Assembly (NCBI GenBank): GCA_032358165.1
Contig: JAALGY010000028.1
Span: 806,001-870,000 of the forward strand
Reading direction: 5' to 3'
DNA from: Diplosphaera chodatii
Taxonomy: Eukaryota; Chlorophyta; Trebouxiophyceae; Prasiolales; Stichococcaceae
Length of the DNA stretch: 64,000 bases
Shown here: positions 48,313 to 60,753 of the stretch, piece after piece
Layout of the letters: each line of letters starts with the position of its first letter
How positions within the stretch are numbered: the first letter of the stretch is position 1
Notes under the pieces: generated by a model
What the model was told of the DNA's origin: nothing
Database searches by the model: none
Seen by the model: only the letters and a program-made list of their open reading frames with translations
Program-made: the position numbers and the translations under genes

Positions 48313-50002
48313 GCATGGGGACGCACCGACAGCGTTGCACTCTCAAAAGCTGTAGCTGGGTACCATTCAACAGCGCAAGGCGCATACGAATGCCTCTGAC
48401 CTCTGCCTTCTTTTGGACGCACCCATGCCGTCCGCAATTCAGCCGAGACCGAGGACCTGTTTCACTGCGCATGCAGGGGTTGACGGGCATGTCATGTGTC
48501 GCCACGGTTGGGTTGCAGCAACTGTCCACGCACAAGCAACGAATCGCTCGTTGGTAGCACCTGCAGCCTGCTTCCGCTAATCAAGGCCACCATGATACTC
48601 TTTACTCACTGCAGACGCTGTGATCAGCAACTGATCCAGCAGCAGACTGTTCACAGCACCCTCCACTGGCATGAGCCGCAAGCCCTGCAGACAGACCACA
48701 GCATGGCGTGACCGACCTGAGGTGTTGCATGCACACGACATATCAACTGTGCATGCATAGGATGCATGCTTCGTGTATGCCCTGAGTCGCACCGTCAGCT
48801 GGAGGCCTCATGCCGACCCAGCTGAGAACCAGCCGTCTGACTCCGTATGGTACCGCTTACTGTGGGTCAAAGATGTGCAGCAGCCGCACGCAGACAACTG
48901 ACACCGCCAGACGATCAGCTGAAACCGATCAAGCACCGAAGCGCACATGCATGTGCTGTTGCACTTCGCCAGCCACCGTCGGTGATGCGGGTGCAGCAGC
49001 CTGGAACCTGGCATCGCATTGGACTAGTGGCTTGAATTCAGAGCTGCTGCAATCGTTGAAGAGCAGGTGTAGCGTCGCACTCCTGTGCACTGCTGTCCGT
49101 TACTGAATCGTGGCGATCCCGATCACGCTGCGACGAGACTTCTGGGCTGTGACTGTACTCTCTAGCTAATGTGCGAGCAGGCTGTGACGTGAAATAGCAT
49201 GTGGGTGTTTTTCTAAGAAGGGGAACGGTACACCTATCAACCGTGCCAGGACGCCAGTCACATCCAGATCAATTCACTTGGATGAGGCAAACAGTGGCAG
49301 CACATTAGCTAGAGGGCTCGCATGCAGCACCCTCGTGCCGATTTGTCGTATGAGCATTGATCATCGTCCCGCGTTTTAAAACAAAGACTAGTAGGTTGTG
49401 ACTGGTTGTGGGCTTCAGCATGGATTCTGGAGTACATATGCATAACTCTTCTTCATCCTTGGCCATCGCCGCCGTTGGAACGATCTACTTGGGGTGACAC
49501 TGGTTAGGCAGGCCTAGCCAACCCACGGCTCCATGCGTATGCGCAGCACAAACATGAAACCTGCCAAGTGTTTGTAAGTGCGGTATGCACGGCGGTCGTC
49601 GAAGTTGAACAGCCAGCAAGCACTCAAAAGCAGCCGATGTGGTATGCTTGGGTGACACATTAGTTCCGACCTGCGCGACAGACAAATCCGCGCCACAAGC
49701 TTGCAGCATGTCTGAACGCTTGTTGGACCTAAACCACACTGAGGACACCTCTTCGAGAAAGGCCACCTTGGAGCCATGCCCACTGCGAGGGATGGACGAC
49801 TGACCACACATGGTACAGAAGTTTGCTGTCCGCCAGCCTGGAGGGCAATGGACGCCAGGCACACCACTGTACACACCATCGGCTGCCCACCGCCACGATG
49901 ACCTACGCTGACGGCGGCTGCACAGTCTGCTCTGCCAATTCTGGAATCTGACACGCCAAGGCAATGCCTCCAAGACGTCCGCCAGGCCAGATCCTGCTGG
50001 CG
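48313..50002. other. Unassigned 1.7-kb island with a lower-GC core
   Basis: It lies between the two unassigned genes. About 49080-49480 is visibly less GC-rich than its surroundings and has no long frame. Two minus-strand frames overlap at 49485-50006; one ends FDDRRAYRTYKHLAGFMFVL then RIRMEPWVG and contains Cys pairs (CPQC, QTCC), which could be a small gene or a decayed element. I find no terminal repeats or target-site duplication. Confidence 0.35.
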
Positions 50003-53000
50003 TCACAAGTTAAGCGGCTTGTCCTTTTTGCTGTTGTTTCTTCCTCGCTGTTTCTTCCCTCTCACTGTTGTCCCGCTCACTTCCGAGCCAGGCTCTGACG
50101 GCGGTGTCGGCAGAAGCGAGTCAATGTGCTGCAGGGCACTCTGCAGGGCAGCACACGCATGCATGGCACTCCCTCCAGGCTGAGCAGGTGATCAGGGTCG
50201 AGTGCTAGAGGTGTGGGTGACCCGTTGCCAGCCTCGTATGGAAGAGGGCAGTGCACATGCCGCGAACAGGGCAGGTTGGCAGTCGGGGTGTGCAAGGGCA
50301 CCAGGTGCACCTGTTTCGCAATTTGGCTGTCGACAGCCCTGCTCCTTCTATCTTGCAGCTTCTTGTCCGCTGCAGCAGTGCGGCTGAGCAGGCAGACACG
50401 CCCGACAGCCGCGCGCTGCTGCTTCGTCAGCGCCGCCTGTGGGGCACTTCCGAAGGCTCAGTTGGCACTGTTGGCGGCCATTGCACGGGCACCTTGCAGA
50501 CCGCTGCGAGGCTGGTCATGTGGCCACATATCTGCCAGCCGCATGCGTGTCGACGATCAAACACAACTAGACGCAGTTGACTGTGAGCAAGGTCACATGC
50601 AGGCCTACCATCGCAGCCTGGAAGCGGTTGTTCATGTCCGTCGCCGTACGGGGCGGCAGCCGCTCTTTGACGCCAGACAGGGCGGCAACCAGCCTCTCCG
50701 CACCATCCGGCGCGGCGGCGCAGCCCGCCGTGGCCCCCAGCGTGGCGAGAGCATCACCCAGCAGGTCCCGCGACATGCCGTTGCTGCGCGGCAGCCACTC
50801 CAGCAGCTGCACAGTCGCCTTGTGCGCCACCTGCGCTTTGTGCTGGGGCCACTCGAAAGCCGGTCCTCATAGGTTGGTTGCGTCCAAAGCAGGCATGGAT
50901 GTGAAAGATGGTTGGCCAGTGTTGCTGATGTTCAGGCCGACCAGCTGACGTACAGCTGCCAACGTGACACAACATGGCAAGCAAGCGCCATCGTGACCAT
51001 GTGACACATAAAACACCTGCTGTGCAGTTGCGGTTGCCGCTGAGCTGCCAGGCGCCGTGAGCAGCGCCACCAGCAGCGATGCGCCTGCAGGAGCAGGTCG
51101 CGCTTGGACACGCACCAGTGCCTCGTTAGCACTGCACTGCACTGCAGCAGAACGCTGGGTGCCAAGCTCTGTATGCAGCATGGCCGACTTGATGTTGGCT
51201 TTCACACCTGTGGCGGCAAACCGCACTCCAGCATCCAGCAGGATCCGCTCCTTGTCATCGTGGAAACAGCCGCTGAAGGCGAGCAGTGCCGCCGCTGCCC
51301 TGACGGCTGCCTGCATTAGAGTCGCACAGATTGCTTGGTATCTCGTAGCCTTTCTGGAGCTGAGTATACAGCAGAGGATGCCTTGTAGACACATCGTCAA
51401 TTAGTGTGTGGCTTTCCTCCTGTGCAAGTGCCGCCAGCGCTGCAGTGTGCCAGCACGCCGCACAGCAGCAGGCACCTCGACGACATTGTTGGTCAGATCG
51501 CCACTGACAGTGCTGTCGGCTTGCAGCTGCTCCACTATGCCGGCGAAGCCTGCACACGCGTGCGCGGCCGCCAGCAGCGCGGGCCGCCGTGGCTGCCCTG
51601 CCGACCCGGCCTCCTTCGCCGCCGCCTCCTGCTCCCAAAACGCTTTTGTCCTGGAGCCCGGCGCAACTGCGCAAGGCGGCGGCAGCTGCTGATATTGAGT
51701 TCATGCAGTACAGCAGGCAGTGGGAGGTACCTAGCATGACCTTTTAATGGAATGGCGTGAGTGCATCAACCACCGACAGCTGCATGCCAGGGGGGTCCCA
51801 GGTGCTGTGCAGCACGCGCCACACGCAGCATCACAGGCTGGAAGCGTGACGGGGTCTAGTGCAAAATTGGCAAGGCCTTACCTGTGGCGGATGGCGGCAG
51901 GGTGAGCACCGCGGCCAGCCCCGCCGGCACCCCGCAGCCCGCCAGCTGCGTCGCCGCGGCCAGCACGAGCGCAGGCTGCCTGGTGCCCAGGGCGCCCCCC
52001 AGCAGCTGCTGCGATGTGTCTGCTATTGCGGACGCAGCTGTGTCGATGACGTGTACCACGATGTCCTGTGACAACATTCGTGGCGGTTGGGTAGAGGATC
52101 GGCTACCGAAGCTCAGTCAAACCCAGCAAGAGTTCGTCCACTGAGAGCCATGATATTAGGATCTCAAGGAAGCAAGGATGTCGGGATGGCAGAATGGTGG
52201 CCAGGAGCCCTAGGAGGGGAGAAGGGGGCACGAGGCGGCACTTGACCGGCAGCGCGCCTGAAGGTGGGTACCACGGTCCGTGCTCCGCAGGCTATCTGGC
52301 ACCAAATCCTCGAGGCCCCCGAGGTCCTCCTGCGTGAGGCGGGCCACCAGGGCGTCCGTCTGCTGCCACGCCGCCGCCGCCCTCAGCACGCTGCACAGCG
52401 GCCGCAGCGGCCCGGCCGGCACCGCGGCCGACGTCCCGCTGCACCGCCGGACCAGCACCCTGCGGCCGCGCAGCCAGGCACGCACCCTCTGTCCATGCAT
52501 CGGCAGCCGAATGTGCATGTCGGAGGCACCCCGGGCACAGGTTTCTGGCTCTTTAGACAGGCAGCAATGCTCCTGGGCAGTGCACGGTGGTTACCGTGCG
52601 AGGGCCTCAAGGTAAGCGATCGGCACCACGAGTCGAGGCACATGTGTAAGCATTGCCTGCATACACAGCAGAACATGTCGAAGAGCACAACATGTGGTAC
52701 AATCGCGAGCCAGGCATCAAGACACGCCTGCCAGGGACGACCATGCCTCACCTGGCTGCGCTCATAGATGCTCCCCTTCAGGTGCAGGCTGAGCGGCACG
52801 ACGGTTTTCACCTGCACATGGGTAATGTGCATGAGCTGCATGCATGTTTAGCTGCTATGCTGTGCTGACGTTTCTGCGCACTCAAGCAGCAGGTAAGGCG
52901 CGCACAACTCACCGCCTCTGCGGCAGCTGCAACGACTGCATCACAGGCGGCGGTGGGCGCAGTGGTCCCGGCGGCAACTGCTAGTGGCACAAGCAGCAGG

Positions 53001-54593
53001 AGCCAGTGCTGCAGGTGGCCAGCAAACTGGGCCGTCACAGGAGAGCGCAGTGCGGCGTACGCGTCCCAGCCGTGCCTGCCGCTGGCCGTGAGGCTCTGCA
53101 GCAGCGCGGTCAGCGCGGCCAGGCAGTCGACTGCCGCAGCTGCCGGAAGCCGCTTTACTGTAATCTGTGCAGCAGTTACCAAGCGCACCGGCTGTGTTCC
53201 ACTGACCGCTGCGCCCAAGTCAGCAGCGGCGGGTGAGCTGTTGTCAGCTGGCTTCAGCTGGCAAAGCGCAGTCGCGCTTCCGTCGAAGGCTGCTGCAGCG
53301 CTGAGCAGCAGCAGCTCACGAGCGGATGCGGGCCGCCTGACTGAATGGAACTCCCGCAGCGCAAGAGGCAAAGAATGGTCCCAGGCCTCCTGCTCGTCCT
53401 GCAGAGCCGCCGGCAGCAGCAGCTCCGCCGATTTGCGCAGCAGGTGAGCCGCGTGCCGCTGCTGCAGCGCTGTCGGGGCGTCTGCCGGCCCGTGGGCCTT
53501 ACCATCCGCTGAGGCGGCATCTACTGCCATGCCCACAGCACGGGCGGCCTTTTGGAGCTGTTTCATCTGCTGGAGCGGATCGTCCGGCCGCTGTTGGGTG
53601 CCGGCCATCTGTGCGGACACTGTCTGACGAGCTGCAGGCATGTTGGTGGCGGCAGCATCGGATGCTGCGGAGTGCGGCGCGGCAGAGGCAGCCCGTGCGG
53701 TCCTCCTCCCAGCTTCGCCGTGCTGGTGGGTTTGCTGCAACCACGCCTGCATCTCGATGGGGCTTGCCGCTGACGGTTGCGATGCTGCGGGGGCTGCTGG
53801 TGCATCCGGGGGCATTGCGCCATCGTCTGGAGAGCCTGCCGGCTGCCCCGGGGCTGGTTCAGCTGCCAGCTCCATGCTGGGTAGCTCTGACTGCAGCCGT
53901 TGCGTGACAGACGGCGCCTCAGCAAAAGCAGAGCCTCTGCTGTCAGAGCCTGCGGGCTGGCCGTCATGCAGTGCTGCCTGCTGTGGGGTGCTGACTTCAC
54001 CAGTTGCCACTGGTGCTTCCGCTGCTGTGCATGGCTGCAGCGCTGCTGAAGATTCTGCCTCCTGCAGCAGCTGGATGCCTGCCCTGGCTTTGCGCACGAT
54101 TGAGGCGATGCCATCCAGTGCATACGGCTTCTGGTGTTCGATGAACTCCAATTGCCGCGGCTGCTTCACTGCATCTGCCACCGCATGCACCAGCCCCTGC
54201 CAGATGTCCAAATCGATGACATGCCCTGCACTCGGCAGCCGCTTGGCCAGCACGATGGCTGCGCCAGCAGCAACCTCGGGACGCGGGTCCTCCAGCAGGT
54301 CAGCGCACTGCTGCAAGAGAAGCTCTGTGTGCTCGCCAAGTGGCATGCCGGTTAGTGGCCTGCGCATGTCAGGTGCAAGCAATACTAGGTCGACAACTGC
54401 AGGTTGAGTCTTGTTGAGCGCTCTTGTTCAGTTTGGACGCCAAGGGAGGATGGACGGTGACGGGACACTCGCACCTCGAGCAAGCCTCATAGGTTTCGTC
54501 GATCACTTCCCAGGCCGGCAACTCTCGGAAATCGCCCTGTTGCAACGTCTCCAAAACCACCTTCTTGAGTAACGGGTGCTGCCCAGAGGCCAT
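50003..54593 (-). CDS. Unassigned large HEAT-like protein
   Basis: A minus-strand gene of about eight or nine exons, roughly 1,200 residues, not recognised. The candidate start is ATG 54593 (MASGQHPLLKKVVLETLQQG), but its donor phase does not cleanly join the next exon, so the 5' end is tentative. The long exon near 54400-52910 starts with solenoid-like helices (LLLQQCADLLEDPRPEVAAG, AAIVLAKRLPSAGHVIDLDI), has a low-complexity middle rich in Ala/Pro/Gln, and returns to helices (VDCLAALTALLQSLTASGRH). Further exons give AASAIADTSQQLLGGALGTR, HACAGFAGIVEQLQAD, FSGCFHDDKERILLDAGVRF and ATVQLLEWLPRSNGMSRDLL. The likely last exon ends QSALQHIDSLLPTPPSEPGS and a Lys/Arg-rich tail, KKQRGRNNSKKDKPLNL, stop 50003. 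One intron (52066-52257) appears GC-AG. A scaffold or transport-factor role is only a guess from the fold. Confidence 0.6.
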
Positions 54594-55583
54594 GCCGCTG
54601 CTACTGCTGCAGACGTCGTACGGGTGATCGCTGCACAAGAGCGCTCACAGGCGCGGCACAGGGTTGCAGCCTGTCCAGCGTCCGCTGTCAGACGATCCTG
54701 CGAGGAAGCTCGGCAACGTCAAGGGTTTTGCCTGTGTTCAGGCAATAAACCTAGCTCCAAGGCGGGTGTCATGGGCGGTTCCCAATCTGGCGCCCGGTCG
54801 CAAGCAGCATGCATTGTACGTCCTGCGCACATCCTTACTGTACACCTTTCAAGGAAGTGGGATTGCTTGGCGACTGAATCGCGATCCGTGGCCATGAAGC
54901 ATCTGCTCACACATGCCTGACGTCGCACCCCTCTGCAGCTAGGAAATTGTCAGAGGTTTACAGGGACCACCAGTTGCCGTTCGGACACGATCTTGTACAT
55001 TTAGCATAGTACAGTGCAGGCTTCGTATCACCGTGAGCCAAACGCACTTGCATTTGGTGCATGTGGACATGGTGATGGCTTCAGATAGAGGGTCTGCTCC
55101 ACGGTAGGCAGTACCAGAGTGCTCTGCCCAGTCGACATCTGCTATCGCTGCAAGCCGCTGTCCACATTTTGATTGCTGAGCCTGCAAGTCTCGAAATGCA
55201 CATGCTGCGCATTCAATGCGAGTCGACTGCCTTGCCCATCGGCGGCAAAACGGCGCAATCCTTGTGCTTGACTCTGGACGTGGGGCTTCTTTTGTGTCAA
55301 TGCCGATGCTCTTGCAATGGATAGCAGCATAAAGTCGCCCTGGGCAATCATTGCTCGCATGGTGTTCGCCAGCAGCAGCGCTTACAATGCTGTGTGCACA
55401 GATGGCATGGCCTAGCTACGCCGGCACTATGTTGCTGCGTTGCTGCACACGTCAATCCGAATCCAATCACAACAAAACACATGTCGTCATTCAAGAAACG
55501 CAGCTTCACATAATCACAGGCAAGAAGCTATAGCATGTCGTGCCGCCTGCAGTGGGCGATCACGGTGGTCTGTTCCCTGATGA
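54594..55583. other. Intergenic region, about 1 kb
   Basis: It lies upstream of the HEAT-like gene and downstream of the exonuclease stop, both on the minus strand. No family-supported exon is seen. It probably contains the promoter and 5' UTR of the former and the 3' UTR of the latter. Confidence 0.4.
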
Positions 55584-58500
55584 CTAGTCTGCCACTGGCG
55601 CTTGCATCTGCTTTCCCGGCGGGCAAGGTGCAAGGGGCTTCGACCGGTAGATGGAGTAGGCACCGAAGTCTCGCTTTGCACTGTTGCAAACCGGTCATGG
55701 CTGAGTGCAGCAGATTTGAAGTAGTCCCTGACAAACTTGGCACATGCGCAAGCACATCTAGCATGGGTACGTCACAGTGGGCCAGGGCGTCAGTAGGACA
55801 GCCTGCCCACCTGTGGTCCGTGTGCCAGGCAGTGGGCAAGAAGCGCGGCTGCAGCGTGTCCACAAAGCGCTCCCGGAACCGCCGCGACAATTGCACCAGC
55901 TCCGCCTCCCCACCCCGCGCCAGCGCCTTTTCCACAACCTGGACACGAACACAGGCGGTTGCCAGGGAGATGCACAGCACCCGTGTGCCACGTGAAAATT
56001 GTGGAAGTAGCTGGATCTGATGTGGAACAGCAGCAGTGCAAGGCAAGTATGATTATGGCACCTTCTGGCCATGCCAGGCGTGCCCATTAGAGCCAAACTT
56101 GTCGACCTCCCTGGCAGCTGCGGTCTGCTCCGCTGCAGGAGGCTGCTCGTCCGCAGCTGTGCCCTCTGAGTCTGAGGTCGCATGCGTGCTGCCTGCACTA
56201 CCATCTGATGGGACATCGCCAAAACCGGCGCGCCTCTGCACCTTGTTCCTTGACTTTCGGGGCAGTCCGGCCACCATGCCTGCCTGCAGTGCGCACAACA
56301 CACTGAAAGCTCTCGACACAAACAGGAGGTACCAAGGATCTGCCGGGATCACTCAGGCCTGTGGATGCGGAAGAGCAATGATCCAGACAACTTGTATTCA
56401 CCTGTATATCTGTGACAGTAACTTCTGCGCCATCCGCCTTACCCAGGTGTGCACGCAAGGTTGTTTCAAGGGTCCTGCAGTGCATGGGAACGTCGTGTTG
56501 AGGCTTCAGTATCAGCACACCCTGACACCCCAGCAAAGCCACCTTGACCGTCGGCTTCCAAGTGATCCCATGCCAAGCTTGCAAAGGATCATAGTCCTCG
56601 GGTTGCACTGCCAAGCATGCTCTGACCTGCGGCGGGAGGCAGGCATGTGGTGGCGGTGGTGAAACAAGGCGATTGCTGCGCGGCGCACACTGACGGGCGC
56701 CGGCCTGGCACCGCCATCCCCCGTGTCACCGGCTGCACATAGGCACAAGAAACTGCGCTCAGCAAAGGAGACAAGCACACGGCTGCAGGGATGACATGAA
56801 TTCACCGTGAGGAGTGCACCTGGGGGCGTCGTGTCAGGCATCAGCGGCACCCCATACTCCTCGCATATGTCCCGCTTCACGAGCTCTGCTGATGTGTGCG
56901 CAACCTCGTGGCTGCACACCGACGGCAGGTGTGTTGCAACAGCATGCCAACTGTGTGACGGTCAAGCTCACAAAGCAATCGTGTGCTGGAGGTATGCTAG
57001 GCGAATTAGCAACAGGTGCCTGGTGGGCATGTACCAGTCCAGGCAGAGCAGCACAATGTCGTGGCTGCGGTGTGACTTGAGGTGTACTGGGAATGCCCGC
57101 CTGCGGCAGAACGACGATCCCCAGATAGTCAGCAGCATGTTCCTCTTGGCGCAGTAATGACACAAGCCGATTGTGTTCCACAGGTGAATATAGTATGTAA
57201 CTTCATGAGAGCACCAGGCTCGCCTGTAGCAAGTCGGCACAATGCGGTACCTGCAAGCAGCAGAGGAAGCAACGTGCAATGCCTTGCCTTGCAGGTATGA
57301 CTCTCACACCAACACTTGCAGTGACACTACAGATGTGCACTCACCGCAGGTAGTGGCTGGCGTCCCCGCAGCAGACGCAGCGGTTCTCGCGACTAGCTAC
57401 ATAGTAATGTTGCTGGCTGGCATTCTGGTCCGACTGCTGGTGCTCGAACAGCAGCCTGATGGTCAATGGGCCACTGCTGTCATTGCTGCTTATCTGCTCT
57501 GCATGCAGCGCAACAGTATATGGAAAGCTGAGTCGTCTTGGATCATAACTCAGGTTCACGGTCTATTTGGTTGTTGCAAGGCAAGGCGAGTACGAAGCCA
57601 CATCCAGCAGATGGCTGCAGATATGCAATGTAGACACACAGGCAGGAGATGCCGGTCACGCTTCTCCGCCGGCGCGGCTGACCTGCGAGGCCGCGCTCCA
57701 GGTACCAGTTGACCTTGGCACGGTCGCAGAAGCACAGCAGGTCGCCGTCGCGGCTCAGCATGCGGCAGTTCTCATACACCGGTGCCTGCAGCAGGCAGCT
57801 GCTGCCCACTATTGCTGTGAAGCTTGTCAGTGGAGGGGCGAAAGCAATGTGAAGCAGGGACGTCCAGATCGTGTGGCGTTCGTATGAATGAGACCTGACC
57901 TGCGCTGAAAACTTCTTGATGAGCTTGGAGCGCAGCGCTGCCCGCCGCTCCGCTTGACTCCACAGGTGCTTCGGGTTTCTGGATGGCACATGCGCATCCC
58001 GGTGTGCAGGCGCATTTTGGGTGGCGTCAGGCCACCTGCGGCGGCCGGCGGCTGCCTCCTCTATACACCTGCAGATCTGCAGAGACCAGCAAAGCCATCT
58101 CTGCACTTGGTGTGTCCAGAAGCTCCCGCTTGTCGGGGCACAGCCGGAGCTCGTAGGTGCAAGGCACCCTGACGCCGCGTGCCCAGCTGACTTGATACTT
58201 TAGAGATGGTGTGGAGCGCAACAGCGTTTTCACCTCGGCAGCCTGCGTCGCTGACAAGTGCGCCGTAGGCATGCCGGGCAGGTTGTGTTTGCAGATAAGG
58301 CTGAGAGCCTCGGCTGGATGGCACGGCCGGTGCTGCGCGAGTTGCCACACCACAGCTCCAGGCAAGACGCGCTGTATGCCTGCGGAGAGAGCATCGCAGT
58401 TCATCGTGTACAGTTGTTCACCGTGCACTGCTATGCTGAAAGTTCAGAATTGCATGTGACGGTTTTCACGCGTGAGCCAGCCGTACCTTCATTCTGCCGT

Positions 58501-60370
58501 CTGGCTGTGGTGTCGCGCCACTCGCACAGGGCATACACGCAGTCCCGCAATGCGCTGCCCACCCTGGCATTTGCTGCCTCATCAGCACCTGTCGGAGGCC
58601 AACCGTTCTCTTTGACATTTGCTCAGCCAGCAGGTTGCAGACACGTCTTTTGCTGTGGTGTCACCAGCACTAGATCACCGTTTGTGGGTGGCTGTGCTAC
58701 GTCCTGGCCGCCGCCAAAGCGGCGCAGGACAGCTGTGGCTGCGGCTGCAATGGCTGCATGCTGCTCCGGCTTGGCATGCAGGCTCAGCGTGATGCTCTGT
58801 GACTTGATGCAAGCCTGCAGGGCATAGGATGCATGGGTACAACCGTGCATATGCATGGAATATGCATGAAATCCGCCTGTTCATGGTGCTGATGATGCCA
58901 AATGCGCAGCGCACACCTGCTGCAGCCGGTCTATTGCCCACAATTGCTTGGCCAGCACAGCAGCAATGTGCAGCGAGTAGTGCACGTCTGTGCGAGCATA
59001 TGTCAGGGCGCCCTCAGAAAGCGGCCTGCATAGCGTCGTGGGCAATCAAATCGCTCAGCAACATCCAAAGACCAAGATGCACACTGGCACATGGAAGCCA
59101 CTCAAGCGCCACGCCAGTGCTGCATTGTTTAGTGGGGCAGCACCTTTGGGTCCAGTCTGCCTGCTGGTAGCTCTTGTCCGTGTGCACGCTGCAGAAAGCC
59201 TGCAGCAGGTGCTGCAAGGACCTGCTGTTGTCCTCCAAAACCTATGGCAGATGAAGTAGACTGACACCGTGCTTTACTGTTCAGGCGAGTCAAGCATTGA
59301 GAGTTGGATCGGTTAGACATGGGCATGTGCCCCCAACACATGTGAGCCAGGCACCTGGCAGCAGGATGCTGTGTCGAAAATGTTCACGAGGTAGATGCGG
59401 AAGTCGCGCTGCAGCCACATCACGTCGTTGCTGGCGCCATGGAGCACCTGCATCCGGAATTGCAAGGGGTGCCGCATACCCTGCATGCAGTGGGCCTCGC
59501 CACATGTGGCCAAACTGTGAAGGCGCCATGCTCGCTGCGCACCTTCAGCACGTTCGGATCGGCAAACAACGGACGCAGCAGGTGCATGTGGTCGTGCAGC
59601 ACCAGAGCGTCAATCACATAGTCCGTGTGCCCATCCGACAGCTGCACCTGCAGCGCAGCCAGAGACAGAGCCCTCAGGGGCAGTGGCCTCAGAGGCACAC
59701 GCCCTGTCCACGGTGCTGTGACGCTCCAGAAATGGTATCCAGATAGGGAGCGCGGCGCAGCACTCCATTCGCACCAGGCACGTCAGTCCCAGGTAGCTGC
59801 GGCTGGCATTGTGCTCGATGTCCACCGCGATGCAGGTGGCTGCATCCAGCGCGGCAACAGCCGCCTGCAGGGCACCGGGCGTGGCCACCCAGTGCCACGG
59901 AGAGGAGGCCAGCGACATTGGGATTGCCTGAAACCTGCACTGCCAGCAACTGTGCTTGATGTTTGCTGGGCGGCAGTGACACATGGGCACACGCAGCTCA
60001 GGAGGTTGAGCTTGCCTGCTGAGCGCATCGACATGCGTGTGCTGCAGCAGCTGCTGGATGTGCGCCTCGCAGGGGTGGTGCTGCTGCTGCTGGCTGCCCT
60101 GCAGCTCCTCTCCGCTGATTGCTGCTAGGTGGCAAAACGGCGCATCTGAGGTGTCCGCCTGCGGCTTCGTGAAGCTGCCATTTGACTGCGCAGCCGCCCG
60201 CCTGGAAGCAGCCGCATGACCGTTCGCAGTAATTGCAGGCATGCCATGCTGACCACCAATTTGGTCACGCCTGTGGTTATGCCAGCACTGCATGCAGCGC
60301 ACCAGTGTAGCACCCGTAGTGCGGCCGGCAGCAGGAAGGCCGCGGTCGCAGCGTCCAACAAAAGGCTCAT
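55584..60370 (-). CDS. RRP6L3: RRP6L3/EXD2-type DEDDy 3'-5' exonuclease with zinc-finger HNH-like C-terminus
   Basis: About 15 exons. The start at 60370 gives a hydrophobic N-terminal anchor (MSLLLDAATAAFLLPAALRV) joined by a 115-nt intron to RAAAQSNGSFTKPQ. The DEDDy nuclease follows: CIAVDIEHNASRSYLG (Asp, Glu), VLHGASNDVMWLQRDFRIYL (Asp), and TYARTDVHYSLHIAAVL (Tyr, Asp), so all catalytic residues are present. A helical region follows (CVYALCEWRDTTARRQNEG, GIQRVLPGAVVWQLAQH). The C-terminal module reads VYENCRMLSRDGDLLCFCDR and GPLTIRLLFEHQQSD, then CVCCGDASHYLRYRIVPTCY and KSHRSHDIVLLCLDCHEVAH, a CxxC...H...CxxCH arrangement typical of EXD2 and plant RRP6L3. The end is RDFGAYSIYRSKPLAP..., stop 55584. 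Animal EXD2 is anchored in the mitochondrial outer membrane; a similar location here is inference. One intron (57101-57223) is GC-AG. Confidence 0.9.
57101..57223 (-). other. GC-AG intron in the RRP6L3/EXD2-like gene
   Basis: The exon ends TGCTACAG followed by gcgagc. The acceptor ccgcag adds GCGGGC, giving CYR-RAFPVHLKSHRS as in the family. Phase 2 is matched and I see no GT donor that fits. Confidence 0.72.
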
Positions 60371-60753
60371 ATGACACAAGAGAATGCTTCAGGCCCGCGA
60401 CCGCCTCACCTCGACCTGCACATCCGGGCTGCACCTCCTCTGTGTGTTGGCATCTTGCATGCTACGCTATCTATCAGGTGAAAGAGGAAGGTTTTGGCTT
60501 CACACTATTGGTCACTCTCCTGATGATGCAATTCAGATATGCCTGAGAAGCACAGAGCTGGGTGGCATGCGGTGCATCATGGCTCCGCCAGGAAGCAGCA
60601 TTGGGCCATCGGCACGTGTGCATGCATTTACAGATGCGCCCGGCTTGCAGCTAGTTTACCATTGTACATGAGCACTGCTATACTATCGTCATTGCGGTAA
60701 ACTTGAACGCTAGATAGCTGTCCACCGGCCGGGAGGCCAATCTCCACAGATAC
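60371..60753. promoter_or_regulatory. Divergent intergenic region, exonuclease / thioredoxin-fold gene
   Basis: This 383-bp gap separates two start codons on opposite strands. No specific element is recognised. Confidence 0.35.

Noticed and set aside
49485..50006. Transposon-derived minus-strand ORF
   Set aside because: No transposase motif, inverted repeats or target duplication visible; kept only as an unexplained island.
53640..54407. 255-codon plus-strand open frame
   Set aside because: It is complementary to the long HEAT-like exon, with no motif and no splice partners; a compositional shadow.
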